A DNA stretch of 64,000 nucleotides from Plasmodium brasilianum (Eukaryota; Apicomplexa; Aconoidasida; Haemosporida; Plasmodiidae). Each line of letters begins with the position of its first letter. The stretch's first letter is position 1. The stretch covers positions 774,501 to 838,500 of the forward strand of contig NC_090124.1 of assembly GCF_023973825.1 (NCBI RefSeq), read 5' to 3'. Shown here piece by piece: positions 23,068-34,924 of the stretch. The notes beneath the pieces were generated by a model. The model was not told the DNA's origin, did not search any database, and saw only the letters and a list, made by a program, of their open reading frames with translations. Both the position numbers and the translations under genes were made by a program.

Positions 23068-26000
23068 ATGGACGATAAAGAGTATTATAATGATGTGGAA
23101 GTAGACTCGGTTGCATCTACTTTTGAAGCTAACAGAAATAAATATTTTTTTAACGAAAATATTAGCAGTAATATGATAAAAAAAAATGAATCGAATGTCG
23201 GTACTAACGACCATGATCGTAAAATAAATGTAAGTAATACCCTTAATCTTTTGAATAATACTAATAGTAATCATAATAGTAAATTTGGAAATACCAATAG
23301 TAGTATTAACTCCAGTACGTTCTGTACTGATAATTATACTATAAACAGCTCGAATAATATAATGGGTGCCGTGAGGAATTTCGCTTATAGCAGCAATGTT
23401 AGTAGTAGTAACACGTACAGTAACAATAATAATATAAACAATAATAAAAATAAAAGTGGTGGTAGTAGTAGTAGTAATATGCATAGTAACAATAATAATA
23501 ATAATAATAATAACAATAATAGTGGTGGTAGCAGTAGTACCAATGCGCGTAACTGTAATAACGGAAGCAGTAATGCACATAAGGGTTCATCTAACAACAC
23601 CGCGAATACATTCCACCCGTATAAAGAAGGGTTCAGTGATAGTATAGAAATAAATAATGTAAAAATCAAAATGTTTAACAAACGAACTAATAAAAATGTG
23701 AACAGTCATAACTATAATAGAAATAATTACAACAATGTGAATATTAATAAAAATATGAAAAACTTTAGAAACAGATTTAACCATTTTAATAAGGCTGGTA
23801 TGAAGCAAGATGGGATTGTGCGGAGCACTTGTCGAGATGACAACAGTGATAGTATCGTCAATTGCATTATTAATGGAAGTGAAAATGGTAATGGTAGTGG
23901 TAATGGCAGTGGTAATGGTAGTGGTAATGGCAGTGGTAATGGCAGTGGTAATGGCAGTGGTAATGGCAGTGGTAATGGTAGTGGTAATGGCAGTGGTAAT
24001 GGCAGTGGTAATGGCAGTGGTAATGGAAGTGGGGTTATAAACAGAATCGAAAGTGAAGGAGGAGTAAACGATGAGAGTGGGTATGCTGAGTACGGGCAAT
24101 ACAACCAGTACAGTCAGCTTAACGAACAGGGAAACTTAAATGTAGGTGTAGAAAAAGAGGATAATGTCGAAAGAGGAGGGGAGGGTGGTGAACATTCAAC
24201 TGATACGTATTATGATTATATGCAACAAAGAAATGGTAAGGTACAGAATAATAAAGTTAATAGTCGAAATTTTTATGAAAATAAAAAAATAAAAAACAAC
24301 AAGTTGTATAATAATAATATTATTCCTATAAGTACTGATGAAAATGAAAATGAAAATAATATTTTGAATATGAATAATATTGTTCATAATAACACAAGTA
24401 GTGAAAATAATGATATGCACAATGGTAGTAGTAGTAGTAGTATTATAAGAAATAGTAACAATAACAATGATAAGGATGTGATGATCTCCTCTAAATATAA
24501 TCGTTTTATTACTGATGGAAAGAAGGAAGTTTATAATGAGGAGCAGAACCACTTTACTAAAGGAAATGGTATCCAAAATATAAATGATAATAATATAAAT
24601 ATGAATATACATGAACAACAAATGTATTATGCAAATACAAATAATGGTAATAATATAATGACAGATATAAATAGTAACATGAAGAAGAGGAAAAGTGTTA
24701 TGTTTGACTCAAGCACATTTTATAAACATAAACAAAAAAAAAATTATCATAAAACTTTCAATGATTCATTAAAAAGGTATTGTAATAATTCTTTAAAATT
24801 GGTGGACAGGAGTATAAAAAAGAATAACATGTCGTTTGGTTATAGTAACAATAAGAAGAAGAATATGCAAAACGGTATGAACAGAAACTCTGTTCTGAGT
24901 AGCAGTAGTGGTAGTAGTAACTGTGGAGATAGCAATTACAGCGGTAATAATTGTAATAATAATAGTAAGGATAACAATAGTAGTAACGGCAGTGGTAATC
25001 GTAGTGGTAATAATAACGAACTAAATGACTACAAAAATGTGGAGGACCCCTTCTCGGAAGAATTGTACAGCATGCCGGGGGGAAATAACACTAACAGAAA
25101 TAATAATACGAGCACATTTTATAATAATATTAACAAAAAATCGTTCAGTAATATAACTTTTTCGTTAAACAAATACCTAAACTCAGTTGTTAGCACTGAT
25201 AAGTCGAAGAGGAATAACGCGAACATTGATCGTATTGCAAATGGGAGCAAGGTAGTGAGCATTAGTAATAATGGTAACAATAACAGTAGCACGAATGGGA
25301 ATGGGAATGATACTGCTAATAACAATGAGAATGGCAATAGCAGTAGCTTAGCTAGCCATATAAGTATCAATAATTACAACGCTGTCAGTTTGGACTACAA
25401 CTCAGGAGGTGTAAATAACAAGTATAACGAAACGAGTTCATATAAACACGACGATTTATTTCGTAAGAACAACTCCTGTTACAGAAGCGAAGGGTTTGAT
25501 AACTATGACCAAAGTAATATTAATAGTAGTGGACTAACTTTTTTTAAAAAAAGTGAAGAGGGGGAAAAGTCTGATTGCAATATGAACAGTTTGAATATAC
25601 TCTCAAAAAATTATAATATACCACAACAAAATGTACAAGATTTAAAAAGTATGATTGGTAATGAACTAAATTCTAATAGTAAGGTAATATGTGAGGGTGC
25701 AAATTATTTCATTATGGGAGAAGGAAGTATAAACAGCTTTAACAATATCAGCATTAACAACATGAACAACAATCAGAGTTACATTGAATGCTTAAGCGAA
25801 GTGTCCGAAATAAGTGATGATGAAGAGGGAGAAAATAAAAATAACTGCTTAGATGAAAGTACTAATGTAGATGAGGATGTTAAAAATGCTAATAATTGCA
25901 AAAATTGGAATAGCATGAATAATAGAGACATCAACCTGGGTGATTCTAATGCACCTACCGCATCTGTTTCATCTGTTGTATCTGCTGTATCTTCCTCATC

Positions 26001-28302
26001 AGCATCATCTGCCTTACCCAATATGGTCAATTCTGCACCTTCAATGGATAACACACTTTTCAGTCAACGTGTAGGAAATAGGTCAGACATGATGGAAACT
26101 GTGTATAACTTGTACAACTACAATAAAGATATGATTGGTGTGAATAGAGAAATGAATTCCAATACATCAGTTGTTAATAATTCAAGTTTCAAAGTAGGAG
26201 TAGTACAGGAGGGGGAAGGGGAGGATGAGAAGGATGCGTATGTGGAGAAGAGAAATGCCTACCACATGAAGAATGCAAATAATAGAGCCCATAATGACGA
26301 CCAAAGTTATTTGAGCAGCTACGATGTGAATACTATAAGCAATGACAGTTATATTGGCACGAACTGTGGAAGTAACATCTTTTTTTCACGTGGTCAAAGT
26401 AAAGAAAAGAAAAACATAAAAAGCAATTTTAATGAAATGAATTCAATAATTGCTCAGAGTAAAAATTACACCATACATAACAGTAGTATGGACGGTAAAT
26501 TTTCAAGTGATAATTTTTCGAGTAATCATTATACTAATGAAAATATAAAGGAGGACATTAAAATAAATGAAAAAATGGATAATATCATATTCGCTAGTTC
26601 TATTGAACCAGACGACGATACTAATAACCCTAATGATAATACAAATATGGATGAACACAATGAGGGGGCAACTGATACCGGTATAATAAACAATAATATA
26701 AGTACAACAATGATGAGAGAGAAGCAAGAGAATAACATGATAGAGGAAGATGATAGAGAAATTAAAAAGGCTTTTTCCATTAATCATGTAAACAGTGAAG
26801 ATATGTATATCAACACTTATATGCCATACCCGCCAGAAAAGTATAACAATATTTACGAGTTGCATGAAATAAAAATTTTATCACCTCATATACTGAAAAC
26901 AAAATTTCACAAAGAAGGTAAAAGCTATCATTCATCCTTAAAAGATGGAAAACTAATTTTACTACTTGACTTAGACAATACATTACTACAGGCTACTTCC
27001 TTTGCAAAATTTAATATGGAATTACCTTTAGAAAACTTTGTGGATGAAAATGGAGAACCCGAATTATATAAATTTTTTTTACCGTATTATAATTTTTTTT
27101 ATTATTTAAAATTTAGACCATATGTACGCCAGTTTTTACAAATATTATCCTTATATTATGAATTATCTATATATACAAATGCTACAAGAGAATATGCAGA
27201 TGTAGTAATAGCAATACTGGACCCTGACCGGAATTTGTTTGCGGATAGAATAGTAGCTAGATGCAGTTCTGCAGATAGAGATGAAAATAAACATTTTTCA
27301 AAAATATATCCAAATATTGATTCGAGATATGTTATCGCATTTGATGATAGGAAAGATGTGTGGTCAGATATTCCTCATTCTCATATATTAAAAGCAGAAC
27401 ATTATAATTTTTTTGAATTAAGTAAATATGACATTATTTCACATTTCAAAGAATCAACTACTTGTAAAAAGAAATTTGTCGATATGGATATGCATTTACA
27501 TTATATGACTAAAATTTTTTTAAAATTACATAAAACATTTTTTGAAAATCCGTTAGAAGTAGATGTAGGGAAAATCATAGATACAATTATGTTAAATACG
27601 TTAAGTAATGTTGGAGTTTATTTCACAGGTTTTAGAAAAAATTCAAAAAATGCACAAAATGTGTTAACATCAGATTGTGAAGATAGACAAAAAGAAATAG
27701 CCTTAGAATTAGGTGCAAAAATTTACTCAAATTATGATATACCTGGTGTAACCCATATTATAGCAGCAAAGAATTGTACAGATAATTTAATAAAATCCAA
27801 AAAATCAGATTACAATCATATCCAGAAAGTACATACATTATGGTTATATCATTGTAGAGGAACTTTAGAAAGTGGTAACTCCACCTACTTTGATGCGGAT
27901 GAACTTTGTAAAATATATAATAATAAACCTCCATTACATCCAAAGAAAGATCATTGGTTCTTTGGAAATAAAGATGATTTAAGAAAACAAGATGATACTA
28001 ATGATTGCATTAAAATTGAAAATCTAAAATCAAGGATTTTCCTTGGTACAGGGGAATATACACATGACGCGGTTATCTGCTCTCCCTTTGAACAAATTAA
28101 TATTAAATGGATAGAAAAGGAAGTTAAGTTAAGGCAAATTTATGATACCCCAGTCAATGTTGCATCAAATGATGCTAAGACAAATGAAAAAAGTCAATTT
28201 AGTGAAAACGCAAATCTTATGTGCCATAATTTTGATGTCGATGATAATTTCCCCTGTCTAGGAAGCACCTTTGAGGATCTTAGCAATATCAGTATGGGTT
28301 AA
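23068..28302 (+). CDS. FCP1-type RNA polymerase II CTD phosphatase (NLI-interacting factor-like)
   Basis: 1,744 residues, single exon, ATG at 23068. The first ~1,270 residues are Asn/Ser-rich and probably disordered, with a GNGS repeat (DNA about 23885-24030). The catalytic FCPH domain starts at about residue 1295: ILLLDLDNTLL holds the DxDxT motif (Asp1301, Asp1303; the first Asp is the expected phospho-acceptor). KFRPYVRQFL, YELSIYTNATREYA and VIAFDDRKDVW follow in the family order. A BRCT domain follows (about residues 1508-1615: NVGVYFTGF, LGAKIYSN, VTHIIAA, HTLWLYHC). FCPH plus BRCT is the FCP1/CTDP1 architecture: a Mg-dependent phosphatase that removes phosphates from the Pol II CTD in the nucleus to recycle polymerase. 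The N-terminal extension is far longer than in yeast or human FCP1. Confidence 0.95.
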   Translation: MDDKEYYNDVEVDSVASTFEANRNKYFFNENISSNMIKKNESNVGTNDHDRKINVSNTLNLLNNTNSNHNSKFGNTNSSINSSTFCTDNYTINSSNNIMGAVRNFAYSSNVSSSNTYSNNNNINNNKNKSGGSSSSNMHSNNNNNNNNNNNSGGSSSTNARNCNNGSSNAHKGSSNNTANTFHPYKEGFSDSIEINNVKIKMFNKRTNKNVNSHNYNRNNYNNVNINKNMKNFRNRFNHFNKAGMKQDGIVRSTCRDDNSDSIVNCIINGSENGNGSGNGSGNGSGNGSGNGSGNGSGNGSGNGSGNGSGNGSGNGSGNGSGVINRIESEGGVNDESGYAEYGQYNQYSQLNEQGNLNVGVEKEDNVERGGEGGEHSTDTYYDYMQQRNGKVQNNKVNSRNFYENKKIKNNKLYNNNIIPISTDENENENNILNMNNIVHNNTSSENNDMHNGSSSSSIIRNSNNNNDKDVMISSKYNRFITDGKKEVYNEEQNHFTKGNGIQNINDNNINMNIHEQQMYYANTNNGNNIMTDINSNMKKRKSVMFDSSTFYKHKQKKNYHKTFNDSLKRYCNNSLKLVDRSIKKNNMSFGYSNNKKKNMQNGMNRNSVLSSSSGSSNCGDSNYSGNNCNNNSKDNNSSNGSGNRSGNNNELNDYKNVEDPFSEELYSMPGGNNTNRNNNTSTFYNNINKKSFSNITFSLNKYLNSVVSTDKSKRNNANIDRIANGSKVVSISNNGNNNSSTNGNGNDTANNNENGNSSSLASHISINNYNAVSLDYNSGGVNNKYNETSSYKHDDLFRKNNSCYRSEGFDNYDQSNINSSGLTFFKKSEEGEKSDCNMNSLNILSKNYNIPQQNVQDLKSMIGNELNSNSKVICEGANYFIMGEGSINSFNNISINNMNNNQSYIECLSEVSEISDDEEGENKNNCLDESTNVDEDVKNANNCKNWNSMNNRDINLGDSNAPTASVSSVVSAVSSSSASSALPNMVNSAPSMDNTLFSQRVGNRSDMMETVYNLYNYNKDMIGVNREMNSNTSVVNNSSFKVGVVQEGEGEDEKDAYVEKRNAYHMKNANNRAHNDDQSYLSSYDVNTISNDSYIGTNCGSNIFFSRGQSKEKKNIKSNFNEMNSIIAQSKNYTIHNSSMDGKFSSDNFSSNHYTNENIKEDIKINEKMDNIIFASSIEPDDDTNNPNDNTNMDEHNEGATDTGIINNNISTTMMREKQENNMIEEDDREIKKAFSINHVNSEDMYINTYMPYPPEKYNNIYELHEIKILSPHILKTKFHKEGKSYHSSLKDGKLILLLDLDNTLLQATSFAKFNMELPLENFVDENGEPELYKFFLPYYNFFYYLKFRPYVRQFLQILSLYYELSIYTNATREYADVVIAILDPDRNLFADRIVARCSSADRDENKHFSKIYPNIDSRYVIAFDDRKDVWSDIPHSHILKAEHYNFFELSKYDIISHFKESTTCKKKFVDMDMHLHYMTKIFLKLHKTFFENPLEVDVGKIIDTIMLNTLSNVGVYFTGFRKNSKNAQNVLTSDCEDRQKEIALELGAKIYSNYDIPGVTHIIAAKNCTDNLIKSKKSDYNHIQKVHTLWLYHCRGTLESGNSTYFDADELCKIYNNKPPLHPKKDHWFFGNKDDLRKQDDTNDCIKIENLKSRIFLGTGEYTHDAVICSPFEQINIKWIEKEVKLRQIYDTPVNVASNDAKTNEKSQFSENANLMCHNFDVDDNFPCLGSTFEDLSNISMG
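23880..24035 (+). repeat. 12-bp coding tandem repeat (Gly-Asn-Gly-Ser)
   Basis: GGTAATGGCAGT units, about 12 copies, in frame in the disordered N-terminal part of the FCP1-type protein. Confidence 0.9.
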
Positions 28303-29848
28303 CCGTCTTAATCATATTAGCCGCTATTATCAGGTGTTATTTAATGTACATGAGTATTCCTATGCCGAGTAGTGATAAACCCGTAGCTCACTTACCTTTG
28401 TTTTAACCCCATACCCATATTAGGTAGCTTGTCGCTAGCCACTTTGGTCAGTCATTTAACCACTTGGCTATTTTACTTATTTTGCCCCCTTTTTTGTTAT
28501 GGCATTATTCACTCCACTATGCACTTATTTATTTATATATCTATTTATTTATTAATTATTATTAATTTTTTTTATTTTTTTATTATCTTTTTTATTTTTA
28601 CTGTTTTCTTTTATTTATTTATTTTTTTTTTTTTTGTATTAAGTTTATCGAATCAAGCCTCGTCCCTCCCTTTCATACCTCAAAATGTTAATTTTTGTTT
28701 AAAAAAAATATATAAATATATATATACAAATATATATATATATATGTATATGTATATATGTATATGTATATATGTATATGTATATATGTATATGTATATA
28801 TGTATATGTATATATGTATATGTATATATGTATATGTATATATGTATATGTATATATGTATATGTATATATGTATATGTATATATGTATATGTATATATA
28901 TATGTATATAGCGCTTTACATTTTACTACTTTAGTTTTTTCTGTTCCGTAATAAATGGTATACACCGTTATTGCATCATGCCATCATAATTATTATCATA
29001 ATTATTATCATTGTTATTATCATTGTTATTATCATCATTATTATTATTACTGCTGCTTCTGTTTTATTTTTTTTTTTTCTTTCCTTATTTATTTCCATTT
29101 TATACATAAAAAGATGTTTAATTGGGCATCAAGTTTTTACTACCTATATGAATTACATTCGCTTGTGGCTTTTTTTTCTTTTTACATAAAAAAAAAAAAA
29201 AAAAAAAAAAAAAGCTACATGCACACGTGCACATAAGCACATGCATACATACGGCTGATACTGCTGTGTTTTAATATTTTTTTTTTGCAAATTTTTAACC
29301 TAATTTTTATAAATTAAAATATTTTAAGAAAATTTATAATTACGGAAAAATATCCACAGAATGACTTAACGGGAGAAAGGACTGTCTAAAGGGAAGAAGT
29401 TTTGAAGGTGATTTTTTAAGTGCATTCCTTTGTTATATATATATGTTCCAATTTAATACAATATAAATAAACTATATATTTATGCATGTATGTATGTACG
29501 TATGTATATGTATGGCTAATTTTGCTTAATTTTTCCTCTTCATTAGTTCTCACAATTACAAAATTTCATATTACTCATCAATGCATTCAGCGAGTGTTCA
29601 AAAAAAAAAAAAAAAAAAAGAAAAACATACTCCACTTTATACAATATTGTTTAAAGGCAATGTATAGGAAATATTTTCACTAAAAGAACTCTGCAATGCT
29701 TTTTATATTGAGCAAAAAAAGGGAAATGATATATTTATGTGTATTCCACAGCGTTATGTGTACTTAATTTTTTCACACTAGCTCCGTTTACAGTATCACT
29801 TATGCTGATGTTCGGTGCAGAGGAGTAGATGGCACGTATAAAAAAATG

Positions 29849-29888
<40 letters not shown>

Positions 29889-30838
29889 AAAAAACAATAA
29901 TAATAAAAATTCTACAAATTTTAAAATAAACTAGTGTTATTACTTTTATAATGAACTCTTCACCATATATAGTTTGGGGAATGTTTATATAAGCTCTTCG
30001 AAAGACATGTAGTTCGCAAAAATAATAGACGATGCACTTATGTGTATTTAGAAATATCAGAAATTATGTCTGCTTTTTCTTACCTCAAATTTATTTTTTT
30101 AAAAGTAAAGAAGTTCCGAACTGTTAACAAGTTACAAAAAGATAAAAATATTCTTCAATATGCAATACTAAATTGTGCAAAGCTTAACTGTAGCAAATGA
30201 ATCCCCATACGTATCTATATGTACATATATATATATATATATATATATCAGTATATACATATATGCATAATTATATGTATAAAAATCCAATGAAATGATT
30301 GGATATCCTCTCCTGTTAAAGCTTGCTACTCAAGGTAAATACGTGTTCACTACTGTCTCTTGCATGAAGGCACAGGGGAAAAGATACTACCCTATAAGAG
30401 TATTTCAAAATACTTCTTTATTTTTATTTTCTTTTTTATTTTCATTTTTTTTGAATATTATACTTTTTTACAAAGAAATACGCAAAGAAGCAAGTTGTGG
30501 AAACCTCAAATTACAATGAATTTATTTCTTGCATAAAAATAGCTGTCTTGAAAGATTATCGATGAGAAATCCTATATATCAGTGCTAAAAAACAAAACAA
30601 AACAAAAACGCACACATCCCAATCGCATCAGCATATTACATAAAATTTATAAATAAAATACTCATAAGGATGCAAGTTGTAAAAAAGAGAAATAAAAAAT
30701 TAAAAAAAGAAAAAGACTAAAACAAGTTTATATAACATAGCAATTTATTCATCTCATTCAGCCCCATTTCTTACCATAATTTTTAATCCCCTATTCGCTC
30801 TTCCCCTACTAATGCTCATCATATGAATAGAGAAAAAA
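28303..30838. other. Intergenic with (TATATG) microsatellite
   Basis: Begins with about 140 bp of less AT-biased sequence (3' UTR of the FCP1 gene). A TATATGTATATG microsatellite runs at about 28736-28905, with poly(A) at 29189-29213. A short ATG frame at 30295-30519 starts with ordinary composition (MIGYPLLLKLATQ, then VSCMKAQGKRYYPIRVFQNT) but ends Phe-rich; not called. The last part is the promoter of the next + gene. Confidence 0.55.
28736..28905. repeat. (TATATGTATATG)n microsatellite
   Basis: Regular 12-bp alternation of TATATG/TATATG with slight variation, over about 170 bp downstream of the FCP1 gene. Confidence 0.9.
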
Positions 30839-32964
30839 ATGAACAAGGAACCAAACAAAAGATACATCCACGTGTACTATGTTAAAAAGAATGATAAATA
30901 TAGAAGACATGGTAAAAGGTGCGAAAGGGAAAAGGGTTATGTTACTATTGAAATAACAAGAATAGATGAAAGAAAATGCCCTTACAGAAAAAGAAAAAAT
31001 CAGGAACTTCTCCAAAATGATAAGACCAATGAGTTTTTACAAAGTTCTATAAAAAATTTTTCCAAAAAAAAAAAAATAAAAAAAACATGGACCAAGATAT
31101 TATATGACATATTACACCATACAACAAATAGTATAAATCAGAAAATAAATTCTTTCTTAAAATTTTTTGTTTTACATTCGGATTATTTTTCTAGAGCACT
31201 AAATATAAGCAGAGAAACATTAGTACAAGATTCTTTCAAATATTTCAATTCAGAAAATGCGAGAAGGATGGTAAACTGTACTAGTAGTAGTATGTATGAA
31301 CAAAAATTTCATCAAACACAAATTACAAGTGCAATACCAGAAAGGAGGGATTCCTTTCATAAATTTCAGATTCTTAGTAACAACATCATACCGTGTAACC
31401 ATTTAATGGGTATATTTGATAAAACAGAAGGTTCTGACAAATGCTATGCAAAGGATATTATGACGAACTTGTGTGATGTAAAAAATAAAATTCAGGATAA
31501 AAATATAGATCAAACGAATGAATCCTTTTTCATTAATGATAAAGCTTCTTCAAATGAGACAATTAGCATGTTAGATACATCAAATGAACAAAATAATTTA
31601 GAGAAACAAAATGTTAAAAACTTTTACATTTCCACAGTAAATAGAAAAACGAATGCGAAAAATATCAGAAAAATCAGCTTAATAGAGATATCCGTCGATC
31701 CGCAATTTTTTATTTCCCAAGATTTTTTGACAGACTTAGAAAGTTATCTAACATTGAACCATTGTCTTCTGTATGTTAAGGTAATGTGTAAAAGTGAGGT
31801 GCACACTTTTTTTTCTCATTTTTATACCTTATTTTGTTCCATTTTCCTTCCTTATTTTGTTCCATTTTCCTTCCTTATTTTGTTCCATTTTTCTTCCTTA
31901 TTTTGTTTTCTTTTTCTTTTTATTTTTGCTCCTTTTTTTTTTCCCCATTTTTCTTTTTTTTTTTTCCTTTTTTTTCCCCACACATGGCAAATGTTCACTT
32001 GTGAAATTGCTCCATGCCTGGGTGTGCGTGAACATAAATTTATTTATCCGCTTCCTAGCAGACGCATTAAGTTACTCCTTTCGCACTTGTTTCTACGCTA
32101 TTATATTATTGGATAATATATATATATACTACCATGTGAACACATATGCACCCAGTTCATCTATTCAATTTTACTCCATTATTGTTGCTCTTTTAGAAAA
32201 ATAAAAAAGAACTCACGGAGATTCATCAAAACTTTTTTTCAATTCTGATAAATGTTGATGAAGTAAAATTTTTGGAAAACAAGTTGTCCAAGTCTGTACT
32301 CAGACATATCGTTAGACGATTAAATTCTTTGTTTAAAATACCAACTAATGATATTTGCGGCGTTGAGTTTTGTTTATATTTAAAAAATAATGATATGTGT
32401 GAGGCACCAAATTTTAGTGAGAAGAATATGTACACATATTCAATTATAATATTTTTAAATAACAAAAATACAAACTTTGTGGAATTCCCTTATTGCGGAT
32501 TAAAAATTATGACCAAGACAGGTAACTGTTTAATATATGAACACAAGAAAAATGTGTCAAATAATAATATTTTTAAATTTGGTATGTCTGAAGAAAAATT
32601 ATTTTTTTTAAAAATTAACCTCAAGGATCATATAAATTTGCATATGTTAATAGGTCGAAAACATGCTAAACTTAAGCATGATCAGTTATTTGAAAAAAAT
32701 AAAATGACGTACATTTCTCCAAATAAAAATAATTCGAAAAATAATACATTATATTCTTACAACCAATATTTTAATGAATTTTTTCCAATACCTGTTCCCA
32801 ATAATACGAACTTAATGAGAAATAGCTACTTATGTGTTAAAAAAAACATGGATATAATTAATAAACAAATAATACAGTTAAACACAAACAGTATGAGGGG
32901 CCTATTTTTACGGGCGAAACAAAAGGGAAATTATCCTCCTTTTTTTGCTTCCTCTCAGTGCTAG
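30839..32964 (+). CDS. Two-exon protein with a degenerate prolyl-4-hydroxylase-like C-terminal region
   Basis: Exon 1 is 30839-31780 (314 codons), intron 31781-32196 (GTAATG...TTTTAG, 416 bp), exon 2 is 32197-32964, joined in phase 0; total 569 residues. The N-terminal part is basic and unrecognised. Exon 2 reads VLRHIVRRLN (about residue 348), GVEFCLYLKNND, YTYSIIIFLNN (about 393), FVEFPYCGLKI, then TGNCLIYEHKK (about 423). This order matches the 2OG-Fe(II) prolyl-4-hydroxylase core strands (TvLiYLN, the GGeTxFp turn, KxGxallF). However, the HxD metal motif expected before the first strand is absent (the segment is CEAPNFSEKN), and no distal His/Lys set follows. If the fold is right, the protein is probably not an active hydroxylase. 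The fold call is inference; the gene structure is well supported. Confidence 0.85.
31826..31915 (+). repeat. 23-bp repeat inside an intron
   Basis: CCTTATTTTGTTCCATTTTCCTT units, about four copies, within the T-rich intron 31781-32196. Confidence 0.75.
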
Positions 32965-33081
32965 AATGAGATCAAGTGGAAAAAGGGATAGAAAAAAAAA
33001 AAAATATATATATATAAGCAAATAAAAAATATATATATATATATAAGCAAATAAAAAAAAATATATATATATTATATAAGC

Positions 33082-33113
<32 letters not shown>

Positions 33114-33125
33114 AGCAAATAAAAA

Positions 33126-33166
<41 letters not shown>

Positions 33167-34867
33167 CAAATAAAAAATATATATATATCCAAGTACAAAT
33201 TAGTAAATATATAAAGGGGTATCTCTAAAGATCGGCGAAAAAACAAATGACATCTCGTAAAAAACTCATGTTTAGTAATATTTTTTATTTTGCTTATTCT
33301 TATGTATGCGTATATAGCTGTGCCATTTATATATTAATAAGAAAAATATTCCATCGAAAATGAATTCATTTGAAGTTCACTCTTAACCGGAATTTTTTTT
33401 TTTTTTTTTTTTTTTTATATGAAGAATATTTCACCAATTTGGTTATTTCATTTTGTTTAATCGCGTATCTAGCTGCACGTACTTGTATGCAACAAAATTA
33501 ATCTGCCTTCATTTGGTACATTTGTGGAACATTTGCCGCTATGCCTTTATTATGTATGTGTGCATATACATACATACATATATATGTATGTGCGTATTTA
33601 CATTTTGTAAGAAAATCAATCAAACCAAAAAAAAAAGGCATAAATATACCTATGACTATAATTCTAGTACCCTCAATACAAAAGGGTAAAGGATATAATG
33701 AAGAGAAGACATAATACTGCATTTATTTGTACATATTACAAGCTAACACTTATATTAGGTTATGAAAAGATTATGAATAAGAACAGTGAAGTGTTACCTT
33801 TTTAATCACGCCCACGAGTTATTTTATTTAATTTTACTCTGTTTTGCTTATTATATTATATTATATTTTACTTTATATATTATATGTATTTCCTAGATTA
33901 TTTTAGAAATGGTGGGCTTTCATAAGAGCCTAGTGGTTTTACTAAAAAAAGAACATATATATATAATATGTACATTTCATTACTTTTACACATTAATTAT
34001 GGCTGCAAGTGAACAAGATGCATTTTTAATTAACCCACCATTTGTATTTCCTTAAACAAAGATAAATACATGTTTTATTGTAATAATATATTTGAGTGTA
34101 TTATACGTAACCGTTTAAAAATGCTACTTGTTTTCGTTCCTATGAATGTATACGTATATATATACATTGGCTTCATAAGAGAAAGTATATATATTATGAT
34201 GATAATACCTCTTGGATGGAACATTACCAATATGACGTTTACGTGCATATGATTTGCTCTTCCCAAGTAACATTCTACACCTTTGTGTACTCATATCTTT
34301 TTGATTTTCTCCTTTCCAACTATTGTCCAAAAGAGGAGTTTATTTTTTTTTTTTTTTTGTGTGTATTTTTTTTGGGGTTATATTTTTTCTCCCCCTTTGC
34401 TCAAAAATTTGAGCCAGTTTTCGACCCTTTTTGATTTAAGGTCTTTAAAATAATTCAAATATTATAACTGGTTTTTACAAAATGTATACTGAATTTTACA
34501 CACGTATTGAAAAAGGTAATATAGGCATGTCTTATTATTATAGGCTAAAAATTACCACTTTTCCTTTTTACCGTTTTCATATGAACAGTTCATAATTTTT
34601 TATTGTGTTCATTTTAAACATTATATGATAATGTATTAAAAACAATCTTAATTTTGCAAATTTTTTTTCAAAGTTGATAAATACGAAAAAGTATGATTAT
34701 TCAATCAAAAAAAAAAAAAAAAAAGCACACATATACATTACGTGTATGCTACACGAATGTTGCACGTAAGTTACACGTCGGCTAAACATATATATAATGT
34801 TATACATATATGTACGAATGTGCATAAATATAAATAAATACGTGTAAATACATATGTGTATATACAG

Positions 34868-34902
<35 letters not shown>

Positions 34903-34924
34903 GCTTCAAATTTTTTTTTTTTTT
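32965..34924. other. Convergent intergenic region
   Basis: Begins with repeats of a TATATATA-AGCAAATAAAAA block (about 33000-33190), then poly(T) (33391-33416) and (TA)n near 34868-34900. No gene recognised; it holds the 3' UTRs of both flanking genes. Confidence 0.55.
33000..33190. repeat. (TA)n-AGCAAATAAAA repeat block
   Basis: Alternating (TA)n and AGCAAATAAAA segments, about six copies of varying length, just 3' of the hydroxylase-like gene. Confidence 0.8.

Noticed and set aside
28429..28965. Long Tyr/Ile frames on both strands
   Set aside because: Both strands are open through the TATATG microsatellite; no ordinary composition beyond it.
31781..32116. Reading straight through from exon 1 of the hydroxylase-like gene
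   Set aside because: The stretch is a T-rich repeat with a clear GTAATG donor and TTTTAG acceptor, and the phase-0 join to 32197 restores ordinary sequence. It is an intron.
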